Of a stretch of 64,000 nt of DNA, positions 24,872-33,605 are shown piece by piece. Numbering within the stretch: the stretch's first letter is position 1; each line of letters begins with the position of its first letter. The DNA is from Acidobacteriaceae bacterium (GTDB lineage Bacteria > Acidobacteriota > Terriglobia > Terriglobales > Acidobacteriaceae), in NCBI GenBank assembly GCA_003170825.1, contig PMYL01000007.1, positions 1 through 64,000 of the forward strand, read 5' to 3'. The position numbers and the translations under genes were made by a program. A model generated the notes under the pieces. That model saw nothing but the letters and a program-made list of their open reading frames with translations, did not search any database and was not told the DNA's origin.

Positions 24872-25915
24872 ATGTCTGCCACCATGCAGGCGGTAGTAAA
24901 AGCTCACGCTGCGCCCGGCATCGAGTTGCGCGAGGTTCCGGTTCCTGCGCCCGGCCCCGGCGAGGTGCTGGTGCGGGTGCAGGCTGCCAGCGTTTGCGGG
25001 ACCGACCTGCATATCTTCAACTGGGACCCATGGGCGCAGGGGCGCATCCATCCGCCGCTGATTCCGGGCCACGAGTTCTCGGGCGCTGTGGCCGGAGTGG
25101 GTCGCGGCGTGACTACGGTGAAAGAGGGCGACCTGGTTTCGGCGGAGATGCACGTGGCCTGCGGCAAGTGCATGCAGTGCCGCATCGGCGAGGCGCACAT
25201 CTGCCAGCACGTGCGGATTCTGGGCGTGGATGCGGACGGGGCGTTCGCGAGCTACGCCATCATTCCCGAGAGCAACATCTGGAAGCTGTCGCCGTCGATT
25301 CCGCCCGAGTACGCCTCGCTGCTGGATCCGCTGGGGAATGCAGTGCATACGGTGCTGGCCGGGGCGATTGCGGCGCAGACTGTGGCCGTGACCGGCTGCG
25401 GGGCGATCGGACTGTTCTCGATTGCCGTGGCCAAGGCTTGCGGAGCGGCACGGGTGTTTGCAATCGAGGTGAATGCGCGCCGGAGGTCCGCGGCCGCCGC
25501 GATGGGCGCCGACCTTGTGCTGGACCCCGCGGTGGACAACGTGGAGAAGCAAATTCTGGAGGCTACAGGAGGCACCGGCGTGGACGTTCTGCTGGAGATG
25601 TCGGGCAGTCCCGAGGCCATACGGCTGGGCTTTGCGCTGTTGCGGACTGGCGGGCGCGCATCGCTGCTGGGCATTCCGTCTAGGCCCTTCGAGCTGGACT
25701 TTGCGCGCGACATTATCTTCAAGGGCGCCATTGTGCAGGGCATCAACGGGCGCAAGATGTTCGAGACGTGGTTCCAGATGGAGGCATTGCTGGCCACCGG
25801 CAAGCTGAATCTGGAGCCGGCGATTACCCACCGCCTGAAACTGAGCGAGTTTCCCCAGGCCATGGAATTGCTGCGGACGGGCGAGGCGATCAAGGTAGTA
25901 ATGCGGCCGGAGTAA
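24872..25915 (+). CDS. tdh: Threonine 3-dehydrogenase (zinc MDR family)
   Basis: Tdh oxidises L-threonine to 2-amino-3-ketobutyrate with NAD; Kbl at 29090-30304 then cleaves it to glycine and acetyl-CoA. The product is about 347 residues. The catalytic-zinc residues are in SVCGTDLHIFNWD and PGHEFSG, the structural-zinc cysteines in CGKCMQCRIGEAHIC, the NAD loop is VAVTGCGAIGLFSI, and the C-terminal GINGRKMFETWFQM is characteristic of Tdh. GAGGAGG lies 12 bases before the ATG. tdh and kbl are separated by two minus-strand genes rather than forming an operon. Confidence 0.93.
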   Translation: MSATMQAVVKAHAAPGIELREVPVPAPGPGEVLVRVQAASVCGTDLHIFNWDPWAQGRIHPPLIPGHEFSGAVAGVGRGVTTVKEGDLVSAEMHVACGKCMQCRIGEAHICQHVRILGVDADGAFASYAIIPESNIWKLSPSIPPEYASLLDPLGNAVHTVLAGAIAAQTVAVTGCGAIGLFSIAVAKACGAARVFAIEVNARRRSAAAAMGADLVLDPAVDNVEKQILEATGGTGVDVLLEMSGSPEAIRLGFALLRTGGRASLLGIPSRPFELDFARDIIFKGAIVQGINGRKMFETWFQMEALLATGKLNLEPAITHRLKLSEFPQAMELLRTGEAIKVVMRPE

Positions 25916-25917
25916 GG

Positions 25918-27891
25918 CTAGTCTTCCCAGTCGATGGCTACGGTGCGCAGGCCGCGGACGGCGTTCGATAGATAGACGGCGTCGGCCTGGCGGAGATCCT
26001 GGGGATAGAGCACTCTTTCTTGCACCCCAGCGACGAAGACCTGTCGCTGGGGACCCCGTTCTTCCACGTTAGGTTGCGTTTCCAAAATATGGCGGCGATG
26101 GACGCCTGCCAGCAACCCACACTCGATGGGCGGCGTGAACCAGCGGCCGTCTTTTTCCACGAAGATGTTGTTGATGGCGCCTTCGGTGACCTCGCCGCGC
26201 AAGTTGAGAAACAGCACATCGTCAAAACCGGCCTGGGTTGCGGCTTTGAGGGCCTCCGTGTAGAGGGGTCTATGCGTGGTTTTGTGGAAGAGCATGGGGT
26301 CCTGGGGATCGGTGCGCTGGGAGGCGATGCATGCGCGGAGCGGCTTGGCGTGGCCGTCGCTTGCGGGCAGGACTTCATCGCCGATGTGCAACGTGCCTTC
26401 ATGGTCGAGGAGCAGACGGACCTTGCGGGGCTGCTGATCCCCGAATGCTGCCGCGTAAGCGAGCAGCGCTGCCTTCGCCTCGGCGCGGTCGCATAGGAAC
26501 GCGAAGTAGCGCGCCGAATCTTCGAGCCGGTCGAGATGGAGTTCGATGAGCGGGAATTCGTGGCGCCAGAGCAAGGTTTCGATGAGGGAGAAGCTATTTG
26601 GGAAGTACTCCGGGGGCCGGGTGAGAAATTCGGCCTTCAAGAGACATTCGCGGAATTCCTCAGCCGGGTCGGAGTCGATGACGATGCCGCTGCCGATCCC
26701 CATTGTGCCGCACTCGCCGTCGAGCTCCCCGCTTTGTCCGTCCAACTCAAGCGTGCGAATGGCGACGTTGAAGACGGTGCGCTCTTTTGAGAAAAAGCCG
26801 ATGGCGCCGGTGTAGACGCCTCTCGGTTGCTCCTCGAGCTTTGCCAGAAGTTGCATGGCCCGGACCTTGGGCGCGCCGGTGACGGAGCCGCAGGGAAAGA
26901 GCGCGCGGAAGATCTGGTGGAAGCCGACTTCGGGGCGGAGTTCGCCGGTGACGGTGGAGGTCATCTGCCAGAGGGTCGGGTAGCGCTCGACGGCGAAGAG
27001 GTTTTCGGCGCGGACGCTGCCGAAGGCGCAAAGGCGGCCGAGGTCGTTGCGCAGCAGGTCGACGATCATCACGTTTTCGCTGCGATTCTTGGGGTCGTTG
27101 CGGAGCCACTCCGCCAACTCGCGATCTTCGCGGGTGGTGCGGCCGCGGGGCGCGGTTCCCTTCATGGGGCGGGTGGTGATGCGCCGCGTGGCGCCTTGCT
27201 CTTCCAGGCGGAAGAAGAGTTCGGGCGAAAAGGAAAGGATGCGGCGGTTGGGCTGCCAGTGGAGAAAGGCGCCGTAGTCCACTGGCTGGCGGCTGCGGAG
27301 GCGTCGATAGAGCGTGGCGGGGCTGCCTGCGGCATGTACGCGCAAGGGAACGGTGAAGTTGAGTTGATAGATATCGCCGGCGCGAATCCACTCGTGGATG
27401 GCGGCGATGCGCCCGGCGTATTGCGGTTCCGTGAGGCCGAAGGTGGTATCGAGCGGTAGCTCAGTTGCCGGCTCTTCGGCGGCGGCGCCGGAGGAGAGCT
27501 GGGCAAAGCCGGGAGGATCGCCGTCGAGGAAAGTTCCTGTCCGATGGTCGAAGAGCCAGGGATGGTCATAGATGCCGAACCAGGCCAGCGGCTGGCCGGG
27601 CCGGCTGGGCCGCAGGCCGGCCGTGGGTTCAAAGCAGTTGCCGCATTCGTAGGTAAAAAAGCCAGCGGCAAAGAGGCCGGCCGCGACGGCGGTCTCGACC
27701 TGTGCAAAGAGCCTTGGGAGTTCCGCTGATTCGTTGGCCACAACGACGCGCAGGGGAGCGGTGAAGAGGCGGGATAAGGAGTCGGTGTAAGACTCTGTTG
27801 CCCCGGGCTTTGCGCACTCCAACAGCACCGTCGCCGGCGCATGCTCCACCAGCGCGTACAGTTCCGGCGGAGGGGAATGCCAGCGGTTCAT
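25918..27891 (-). CDS. pabB: Aminodeoxychorismate synthase component I / aminodeoxychorismate lyase fusion (PabB-PabC)
   Basis: The 657-residue fusion makes p-aminobenzoate. Residues about 1-430 are PabB: GDIYQLNFTVPL, FSPELFFRLE, RPMKGTAPRGRTT, IVDLLRNDLGRL, GSVTGAPKVRAMQLL and YTGAIGFFS. Residues about 440-657 are a fold-IV PabC: LIETLLWRHEFPLIELHLDR, the PLP lysine in FHKTTHRPLYTEAL, VTEGAINNIFVEK and LLAGVHRRHIL. An extra about 14 residues (GPQRQVFVAGVQ) near the C terminus are encoded by a palindromic repeat. The product feeds FolP. A separate glutaminase (PabA) is not in the window. Confidence 0.95.
   Translation of the reverse strand: MNRWHSPPPELYALVEHAPATVLLECAKPGATESYTDSLSRLFTAPLRVVVANESAELPRLFAQVETAVAAGLFAAGFFTYECGNCFEPTAGLRPSRPGQPLAWFGIYDHPWLFDHRTGTFLDGDPPGFAQLSSGAAAEEPATELPLDTTFGLTEPQYAGRIAAIHEWIRAGDIYQLNFTVPLRVHAAGSPATLYRRLRSRQPVDYGAFLHWQPNRRILSFSPELFFRLEEQGATRRITTRPMKGTAPRGRTTREDRELAEWLRNDPKNRSENVMIVDLLRNDLGRLCAFGSVRAENLFAVERYPTLWQMTSTVTGELRPEVGFHQIFRALFPCGSVTGAPKVRAMQLLAKLEEQPRGVYTGAIGFFSKERTVFNVAIRTLELDGQSGELDGECGTMGIGSGIVIDSDPAEEFRECLLKAEFLTRPPEYFPNSFSLIETLLWRHEFPLIELHLDRLEDSARYFAFLCDRAEAKAALLAYAAAFGDQQPRKVRLLLDHEGTLHIGDEVLPASDGHAKPLRACIASQRTDPQDPMLFHKTTHRPLYTEALKAATQAGFDDVLFLNLRGEVTEGAINNIFVEKDGRWFTPPIECGLLAGVHRRHILETQPNVEERGPQRQVFVAGVQERVLYPQDLRQADAVYLSNAVRGLRTVAIDWED
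26025..26052. repeat. Palindromic repeat inserted in frame in pabBC
   Basis: CCCCAGCGAC (26025-26034) and GTCGCTGGGG (26043-26052) form a perfect 10-base stem with the loop GAAGACCT. The same loop, inverted, with a compensated stem, occurs after rnpB at 41696-41715. The insertion adds about 14 residues between NVEER and ERVLYP. Confidence 0.8.
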
Positions 27892-27901
27892 GCAGCCTGA
27901 A

Positions 27902-28876
27902 TCACTTGACCGTCAGCGCTATGGTGGTGTAATTCGTGATGGCGGTGACGCCGTTGCTGGACTGTGCGTAGACGTACACCGTGTAAGTACCCGCGGGGGT
28001 GGCGGGATTCGTAGGCGGGCCGTGGTTGTAGTAGTTGTAACGAGGATTGCAGGCCGTTGTGCCCAGCATGGTGACCAGGCCGACCAGGGCAAGCAGCGTG
28101 AGCCTGTTGAGCCAGGGGCGGCGGCGGACTCCCCAGGCGAGTCCGCCCAAACCCAGCGCGCCGGGCAGCAGAAACGCCCAGGCCACGAGATTGGAGCGGG
28201 GATGAGCCGCCGAGGCTGTCGCTTCCTGCGTGGTAATAACCATCAAACTGGTGATTGCGGTGGTGGCGTTGGGCAGGATCTCAACGTTTTCTGGGGTAAA
28301 GGTGCAGGAAGACTGATCGGGAAGGCCCGAGCAGGAGAGCGTTACAAACATCGGAGCCGTCAACGCGTCGCTGTTCTGCGGCGTGACGGAGGCCGTGACC
28401 GTTCCCGATTGGCCGGGGGTGAGAGAAAGGGTGGCCGGCGCGACGGAAACAAGAAAAGTGGGCGTGGAACTAGCCTGGACTTGCGCGCCGGATGCCTGGG
28501 AGGTTGAGCCCTGGTGAGTGGCGTCGCCGGCATAAACCGCGGTCAGTGAGTGATCGCCGGCTGGCAGGGCAAGCACAATGCTGGCCTGGCCCTGAGCGTT
28601 CAGCGCCGCACCGGCCAGTTGGCTGCCGTAGTCGCTGATGGCGACCGCGCCGGTTGCTGGAAGCCCATCCTCGCCGGTCACGGTCACGGCTATGGTGGCC
28701 TGCGTGCGCCCACCCTGATCGCGGGTCTCCACGGTCACCGCGGTCTGCGTGGCCAGGCGCTGCGAGTTCTCCGCGGCCATTGCCAACGTAGGCATCGCCA
28801 GCGCGACACCTAGTCCTGCAACCAACTCAAGCCGCAAACTGCGGCAGATTATGCCTCTCACGCGCACCTGCTCCAA
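27902..28876 (-). CDS. Secreted Ig-like-domain protein with C-terminal membrane anchor
   Basis: The product is 324 residues. A signal peptide ends near AMAAEN. Residues about 40-130 form one bacterial Ig-like domain (TGAVAISDYGSQLAG, LALPAGDHSLTAVYAGDA), and about 135-225 a second (SVAPATLSLTPGQSGTVTAS, FVTLSCSGLPDQSSCTFTP). Two hydrophobic helices (about 232-247 and 258-275) follow, the second ending in Thr-Ala-Cys; the tail TYTVYVYAQSSNGVTAI is beta-like. The architecture is common in acidobacteria and suggests an envelope protein involved in adhesion or surface display. Confidence 0.85.
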   Translation of the reverse strand: MEQVRVRGIICRSLRLELVAGLGVALAMPTLAMAAENSQRLATQTAVTVETRDQGGRTQATIAVTVTGEDGLPATGAVAISDYGSQLAGAALNAQGQASIVLALPAGDHSLTAVYAGDATHQGSTSQASGAQVQASSTPTFLVSVAPATLSLTPGQSGTVTASVTPQNSDALTAPMFVTLSCSGLPDQSSCTFTPENVEILPNATTAITSLMVITTQEATASAAHPRSNLVAWAFLLPGALGLGGLAWGVRRRPWLNRLTLLALVGLVTMLGTTACNPRYNYYNHGPPTNPATPAGTYTVYVYAQSSNGVTAITNYTTIALTVK

Positions 28877-29089
28877 GATTCAAGATCGTGGTTCGCCCAT
28901 TTGCCGCAGCGTAAAACCCTATTGTATCCGGCGGGGGCGCGCCGGAGCCATTGCCGGCACATTCTTTGGACGCAACGGAGGGGAGAATGGCGTCCTTTCG
29001 CCACCGAATTGAGGACCTGGAGCCGGTGGGGCCGGACCCTGGTTCCCCGGTCCTGGCCGCGCTATGCTCTTTCTTTGAGGTGCATCGCC

Positions 29090-30304
29090 ATGACCCAGGC
29101 CGCTATCCGCCCCCAGCTTGCCCACCTGACCGCCGCGCTCGATGACCTGCGCGCCAAGGGCACCTATTTCAAACTGCGCATTCTCGACGATCAGCAGGCG
29201 CCGGTCTGCCACTACGACGGCAAGCAGGTGATCAACCTGGCCAGCAACAACTACCTCGGACTGGCCAACCACCCCAAGCTGATTGAGGCGGCGCTGGCCG
29301 CGACGCGGAGGTTTGGCGTGGGCTCGGGCGCGGTGCGGACGATCGCCGGCACCATGCGCATCCACATGGACCTGGAGGAGAAGATCGCCCGCTTCAAGAA
29401 CGTCGAGGCTTGCGTGGTCTTCCAGAGCGGGTTCACGGCTAATGCGGGGACGGTGAGCTCGATTCTGGGCAAGGAAGACTTTATCCTCTCCGACGAGCTG
29501 AACCACGCCAGCATCATCGACGGCGCGCGCCTGTCACGAGCCAAGATCAAGGTCTTCCGCCACAAGGACGTGGACCACTGCGAAGAGCTGCTCAAGGAGG
29601 TGGCCAGCGAGCCGGGCCGCAAGCTGGTGATCACGGACGGCGTGTTCTCAATGGACGGCGACATCGGCCCGGTGGACAAGCTGGCCGCGCTGGCCGAAAA
29701 ATACGGCGCTATCATGATGGTGGACGACGCGCACGCTAGTGGTGTGCTGGGGCGCAACGGGCGCGGATCGGTGGATCATTTCGGCGTGCACGGCAAGGTG
29801 GATGTGCAGGTGGGCACGCTCTCCAAGGCCATTGGCGCGCTGGGGGGCTATGTCTGCGGGAGCCGCGATCTGATTGACTACCTCTACCACCGGGCGCGGC
29901 CGTTCCTGTTCTCCACCTCGCATCCGCCGAGTGTGGCGGCGACGTGCATTGCGGCGTTCGACATTCTGGAGGCTGAGCCGGAGCGGATTGAGCGGCTGTG
30001 GGCCAATACGCGCTACTTCCAGGGCGAACTCAAGCGGCTGGGATTCAACATCGGCGGCGTCACCACGCCGGCCACCGAGACGCCCATCACCCCCATCATC
30101 GTAGGCGAAGGCCGCGCGGCCATGGAGTTCTCACGGGCGCTCTTCGACGAGGGCGTGATGGGGACGGGGATAGCATTCCCGACGGTGCCGGAGGGGAAGG
30201 CGCGGATACGGCTGATGCTGACCAGCGAACACACGAAAGGGCAGTTGGACCAGGCGCTGGAAACATTTGAACGCGTCGCCAGGCGGCTGGGGATACTACA
30301 ATAG
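29090..30304 (+). CDS. kbl: 2-amino-3-ketobutyrate CoA ligase (glycine C-acetyltransferase)
   Basis: Kbl cleaves 2-amino-3-ketobutyrate with CoA to glycine and acetyl-CoA. The product is about 404 residues, an alpha-oxoamine synthase: NLASNNYLGLANHP, GSGAVRTIAGTMRIHMDLE, the VDDAHASGVLG Asp/His pair, PLP lysine in GTLSKAIGALGGY, and RPFLFSTSHPP. The ATG at 29090 has GAGG 9 bases upstream; the frame extends to 28901 without one. With tdh it degrades threonine. The alternative, 8-amino-7-oxononanoate synthase, is less likely given tdh nearby and the TIAGTMRIHMDLE block. Confidence 0.93.
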   Translation: MTQAAIRPQLAHLTAALDDLRAKGTYFKLRILDDQQAPVCHYDGKQVINLASNNYLGLANHPKLIEAALAATRRFGVGSGAVRTIAGTMRIHMDLEEKIARFKNVEACVVFQSGFTANAGTVSSILGKEDFILSDELNHASIIDGARLSRAKIKVFRHKDVDHCEELLKEVASEPGRKLVITDGVFSMDGDIGPVDKLAALAEKYGAIMMVDDAHASGVLGRNGRGSVDHFGVHGKVDVQVGTLSKAIGALGGYVCGSRDLIDYLYHRARPFLFSTSHPPSVAATCIAAFDILEAEPERIERLWANTRYFQGELKRLGFNIGGVTTPATETPITPIIVGEGRAAMEFSRALFDEGVMGTGIAFPTVPEGKARIRLMLTSEHTKGQLDQALETFERVARRLGILQ

Positions 30305-30310
30305 GGCACC

Positions 30311-30901
30311 ATGATCGCTCACCTGCGCGGAAAGCTCATCCACAAACAGCCCGGCCAGGCCATCGTCGAAGCCGCCGGGGTGGGCTACGACGTCACCATC
30401 TCGGTGCCTACCTTTACGGCGCTGCCCTCGGTGGGGCTCGAGGCGGCTCTGCACATTCACACCCAGGTCAGCGAGGATCAGATTGCGCTCTTCGGCTTTA
30501 TGGATCGCGAGGAAAAGCGGCTGTTTGAGCGGCTGATCACCGTCAGCGGTGTCGGCCCCAAGCTGGCTATCAAGATGCTGAGCGGGCTCTCGCCGGAGCG
30601 GACGGTGCAGGCGATTCGCGGCCAGGACCACGCGCAACTGACGCGCATTCCGGGCGTGGGCAAGAAGCTGGCCGAGCGGCTGGTTGTCGAACTCAAAGAC
30701 AAGCTGGATGATTTTGCCGCTCCCCCCGTGCAATCCGCCGTGCAAGGCCCTGCTGCCGAAGACGTGCTCTCCGCGCTGGTCAACCTGGGCTACCAGCGCA
30801 CCGCCGCCGAGAAGGCGATCCAGCAGGCCGTGGCCAAGGACAAGACCCTTGCCGCCGATTTCGACGGCCTCTTCCGCGGGGCGCTGAAGGTAATCCGCTG
30901 A
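30311..30901 (+). CDS. ruvA: Holliday junction DNA helicase subunit RuvA
   Basis: RuvA binds four-way junctions and loads RuvB. The product is 196 residues, normal length: the N-terminal OB fold (MIAHLRGKLI, GVGYDVTISVPTF), two helix-hairpin-helix motifs (VSGVGPKLAIKML and IPGVGKKLAERLV) and the C-terminal RuvB-interacting domain (EDVLSALVNLGYQRTAAEKAI). TACAAT lies 8 bases before the ATG, spanning the kbl stop. ruvB and ruvC are not adjacent. The 3' end is duplicated about 500 bases downstream. Confidence 0.97.
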   Translation: MIAHLRGKLIHKQPGQAIVEAAGVGYDVTISVPTFTALPSVGLEAALHIHTQVSEDQIALFGFMDREEKRLFERLITVSGVGPKLAIKMLSGLSPERTVQAIRGQDHAQLTRIPGVGKKLAERLVVELKDKLDDFAAPPVQSAVQGPAAEDVLSALVNLGYQRTAAEKAIQQAVAKDKTLAADFDGLFRGALKVIR

Positions 30902-30911
30902 TCGGAGGGAG

Positions 30912-30964
30912 CAGGGGCCTTCAGGCCCCTGAAGGACGTATGCGATAAGAGCGGCTTCAGCCGC
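30912..30964. repeat. Paired TTCA-loop hairpin repeat (REP-like)
   Basis: Two hairpins with TTCA loops lie 19 bases apart: CAGGGGCC/GGCCCCTG (30912-30931) and GCGGC/GCCGC (30951-30964). A second copy with a TTCA loop sits inside the HpnI-like gene at 45813-45868. Stems differ but loops are conserved, as in mobile REP elements. Confidence 0.75.
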
Positions 30965-31000
30965 GGGCTTTTCACCCATGCAGCCCACAAGAGGAACGCA

Positions 31001-31414
31001 ATGCTGAAATACGTTCGTGCGGTCATACCGATGCTGGTGTGCCTTGATGGCGCGGCGGAGATCGAATTCTGCAAAGCCGCGTTTGGCGCCGTCGAGCTGG
31101 CGCGCCGCTCAGGCCCGGATGGAAGCGTCGTCCATGCAACCCTGGCCATCGGCGAGGCGATGATCATGGTGCATGGAGAGGCCGAACACCTGGCGAGCCA
31201 TGCGCCGCGGCAGGACGGCAGTTCGCCGGTGGTGATCTACGTTTATTTGGAAGATGTAGACACCGTGATTGAGCGGGCGGTTGCTGCCGGAGCGAAGATT
31301 CTGCTCCCGGTTGAAAATGCTTTTTGGGGGGATCGCGTCGGACGGATTGTCGATCCATCGGGGCACGTTTGGAACGTTGCGAGCCGCGCCGAAGAGAGTT
31401 CGCCGGCGCGCTGA
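31001..31414 (+). CDS. VOC-superfamily (PhnB/glyoxalase-like) protein
   Basis: The product is 137 residues, a single VOC fold: VRAVIPMLVCLDGAAEIEFCKAAFGAVE, then ATLAIGEAMIMVHGE, PVVIYVYLEDVDTVIERAVAAGA and FWGDRVGRIVDPSGHVWNVA. These are the PhnB-like (COG2764) signatures; catalytic activity is not known. AGAGGAACGC precedes the ATG. The gene is bracketed by a duplicated ruvA 3' end and preceded by a REP-like element, so it was probably inserted here. Confidence 0.9.
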   Translation: MLKYVRAVIPMLVCLDGAAEIEFCKAAFGAVELARRSGPDGSVVHATLAIGEAMIMVHGEAEHLASHAPRQDGSSPVVIYVYLEDVDTVIERAVAAGAKILLPVENAFWGDRVGRIVDPSGHVWNVASRAEESSPAR

Positions 31415-31428
31415 AGGTGATCCGGTAG
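31399..31428 (+). repeat. Second copy of the ruvA 3' end
   Basis: One frame here reads FAGALKVIR and stop, against FRGALKVIR and stop at the end of ruvA. GCGCTGAAGGTRATCCG is shared in 16 of 17 bases between 30881-30897 and 31408-31424. The copy overlaps the stop of the VOC gene in another frame. Confidence 0.7.
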
Positions 31429-31590
31429 AGTGCAGGATCCCTTCAAACGAGCAAGAAGTGAGGATTCTTTACCTTGTGAATTTTCGCACGCAATTCAGTA
31501 TCTCGACTGGGATCTGAAACCTTTTGTCCGATCTGCCTGTCCTGATCAATAACGGTCGGTGGACCTCTATTTCTGAGTGATAGCCTTCAT

Positions 31591-32538
31591 ATGATGGTGT
31601 GTTTGCGTTTGATCGTCGCTCTTATCTGGCTAGGTCTTGCCACCAGCAGCCGCGCCCAGCCGGTGCAGCTTCCGGACGCACCGCAGCCGTCGGCCAGCCT
31701 GCTGGCCGCCGACGCTTCCGTGCCCGATTCCGGCGGATCTTCTTCCTCGACCGGCCTCACCGAGCCATCCGGCTTGACCTTCTCTCTAGACCTCGCGCAG
31801 ACCGGCCAGTCCGCGCAGGACGCCAACCGCGGCGACGCGCGCCCCAAGCCCAGCTCCAACGTTCCTCTCGACGCTAACGGCAATCCCATCCCCCTCGATC
31901 TTCGACAGCCGAAGCGCATTCTCGGCTTCATGCCCAACTTCCGCTCCGTCTCCGGCGGATCCGTCCCCCACCCGCCCGGCTGGAAATACAACTTCACCGT
32001 CGCCACCCACCAGGCCACCGATTATTCCAGCTTCATCTTTCTTGGTCTCACCTCCCTCACCGCCGAAGGCATGAACATGCACCCCGTCCTGGGCAAGGGC
32101 ATCGGCGGCTTTTACGCCTACACCTGGCGCGGCTTCCTCGATAAGACCGACGGCACCTATCTCTCCGCGTGGCTGTTGCCCAGCCTCCTCCACGAAGACA
32201 CCCGTTACTATGCCCTCGGCAAAGGTCACAGCATCGTGATCCGTTCTCTCTACGTGATCAGCCGGCAAGCCGTGGCCCGCACTTACGGCGGCCGCCAGAC
32301 GCCCAACATCGCCGGACTCGGGGGCAAGGTCCTCACCCAGGTGATCTCACGGAATTACTACCCCTCCAGCGCAACCACCTTCAGCGTCCTCGCCACCAAG
32401 TTCGGCTACTCCGCCATGCGCGACATAGCGTTCTCCGCCGTTCGCGAGTTCTATCCCGACATAGCCGCGCATTATGTTCGCAAGCATCGCGAGAAAGTAG
32501 CCCGGCTCGCCGCGCGGGACGCTGGTTCCGTTCCTTAG
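31591..32538 (+). CDS. Exported hypothetical protein
   Basis: The product is 315 residues. A signal peptide ends near SSRAQP. Residues about 25-95 are a low-complexity Ser/Pro/Asp-rich linker. The rest has conserved-looking segments: KRILGFMPNFRSVSGG, TDYSSFIFLGLTSLTAEG, YAYTWRGFLDKTDGTYLS, LPSLLHEDTRYYALGKG, and SRNYYPSSATTFSVLATKFG. This pattern is familiar from uncharacterised secreted acidobacterial proteins. No catalytic motif is evident. It stands alone. Confidence 0.75.
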   Translation: MMVCLRLIVALIWLGLATSSRAQPVQLPDAPQPSASLLAADASVPDSGGSSSSTGLTEPSGLTFSLDLAQTGQSAQDANRGDARPKPSSNVPLDANGNPIPLDLRQPKRILGFMPNFRSVSGGSVPHPPGWKYNFTVATHQATDYSSFIFLGLTSLTAEGMNMHPVLGKGIGGFYAYTWRGFLDKTDGTYLSAWLLPSLLHEDTRYYALGKGHSIVIRSLYVISRQAVARTYGGRQTPNIAGLGGKVLTQVISRNYYPSSATTFSVLATKFGYSAMRDIAFSAVREFYPDIAAHYVRKHREKVARLAARDAGSVP

Positions 32539-32607
32539 ACTGTCGGCTGGGTTGCCGGGGGATCGCACCGGGATTCGCTTGCCTGGGTCGAGGGAGATCG
32601 CGAAGGT

Positions 32608-32772
32608 TCATACAAGGACGAGTGGCTGAGTAGGAAGAATCGCCAACCAGCCAACAATCCGGACCCGATTTCGCAGCCGGCGATGCCGCAGATCGAAGCC
32701 CATCGCGGCAGCGATCAAGACCATAGAGACGAAAGGGATTCCGAGGCAAAAGGCAATCTCGCAAATGAGCAT
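32608..32772 (-). CDS. Possible small membrane protein
   Basis: The product is 54 residues from the ATG at 32772. Two hydrophobic segments (LICEIAFCLGIPFVSMVLIAAAMG is split here as residues 2-25, and WLAILPTQPLVLV at the end) flank a basic stretch (DLRHRRLRNRVRIVG). It could be real or the remnant of a larger protein. No ribosome site is convincing. Confidence 0.35.
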   Translation of the reverse strand: MLICEIAFCLGIPFVSMVLIAAAMGFDLRHRRLRNRVRIVGWLAILPTQPLVLV

Positions 32773-32846
32773 TGCCTGTTCGCCGCGCAAAGGCCCTGGC
32801 GCATTGAGCCCCTAAGATGAATTTTTTTTGCTAACCTTCCTACAGT

Positions 32847-33605
32847 ATGCCTCGTGCCGCAAAATCCGCTGTAACCGAATTCACCTCAGTCGCCCCCGCC
32901 GCCCACCTCCGCCCCGAAGGCCTCGCCTTTCTGCGCAACTTGGCCCGCAACAACGACCGCGAGTGGTTCACGCCGCGCAAGGCCGTCTTCGAGTCGGAGC
33001 TGAAGGAACCGATGCTGGCCATCATCCGCAAAGTCTCCGAGGCAATGGAGAGCTTCGCGCCGGCCTATGTGCGGCCCGCGGAGAAGTGCCTCTTCCGCAT
33101 CTATCGCGACACCCGCTTCAGCGCCAACAAGCTGCCCTATAAGACTCATGTAGCGGCGTGGTGGTCGCACCAGGGGCTGGAGAAGACCTCCGGGGCCGGC
33201 TACTACTTCCACGTCAGCGCCAAAGAGGTGGTGATTGCCGCAGGAGCCTACATGCCGGAGAAGGATCAGCTCACCGCCATCCGCCATTGGCTGCTCGACA
33301 ACCACGCGGCGTTCCGCAAGCTGCTCCAAAAGCCCGCCGTCCGCAGGACTTTTTCTGAGTTCGAAGGAAACTCGCTGATCCGCCCCCCCAAGGGCTTTTG
33401 CAGGGACCATCCGGCGATAGACCTAGTGCAATGCCGGCAGTGGGGGTTGAGCACGACGTTGCCGGCCGCGGCGGCTCTTGAACCGGACTTTGCCTCGACG
33501 CTGATTCGGCATTTCCGGCTGGCCGCGCCAGTTGTGGACGCACTGAACACGCCCATCGCCGCGGCTTTCACGCCCCGAAAAAAGGTGCTCTTCGGTCTGA
33601 AATAG
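32847..33605 (+). CDS. DUF2461-family protein
   Basis: The product is 252 residues and matches DUF2461 (TIGR02453): LRPEGLAFLRNLARNNDREWF, CLFRIYRDTRFSANKLPYKTH, GYYFHVSAKEVVIAAGAYMP, and the C-terminal PRKKVLFGLK. The family is widespread and soluble but of unknown function. An overlapping TACAGT directly abuts the ATG. It stands alone. Confidence 0.9.
   Translation: MPRAAKSAVTEFTSVAPAAHLRPEGLAFLRNLARNNDREWFTPRKAVFESELKEPMLAIIRKVSEAMESFAPAYVRPAEKCLFRIYRDTRFSANKLPYKTHVAAWWSHQGLEKTSGAGYYFHVSAKEVVIAAGAYMPEKDQLTAIRHWLLDNHAAFRKLLQKPAVRRTFSEFEGNSLIRPPKGFCRDHPAIDLVQCRQWGLSTTLPAAAALEPDFASTLIRHFRLAAPVVDALNTPIAAAFTPRKKVLFGLK

Noticed and set aside
27452-27480. A tRNA-like GGTAGCTCAGTTG stretch
   Set aside because: It lies in the coding strand region of pabBC and no cloverleaf can be formed around it.
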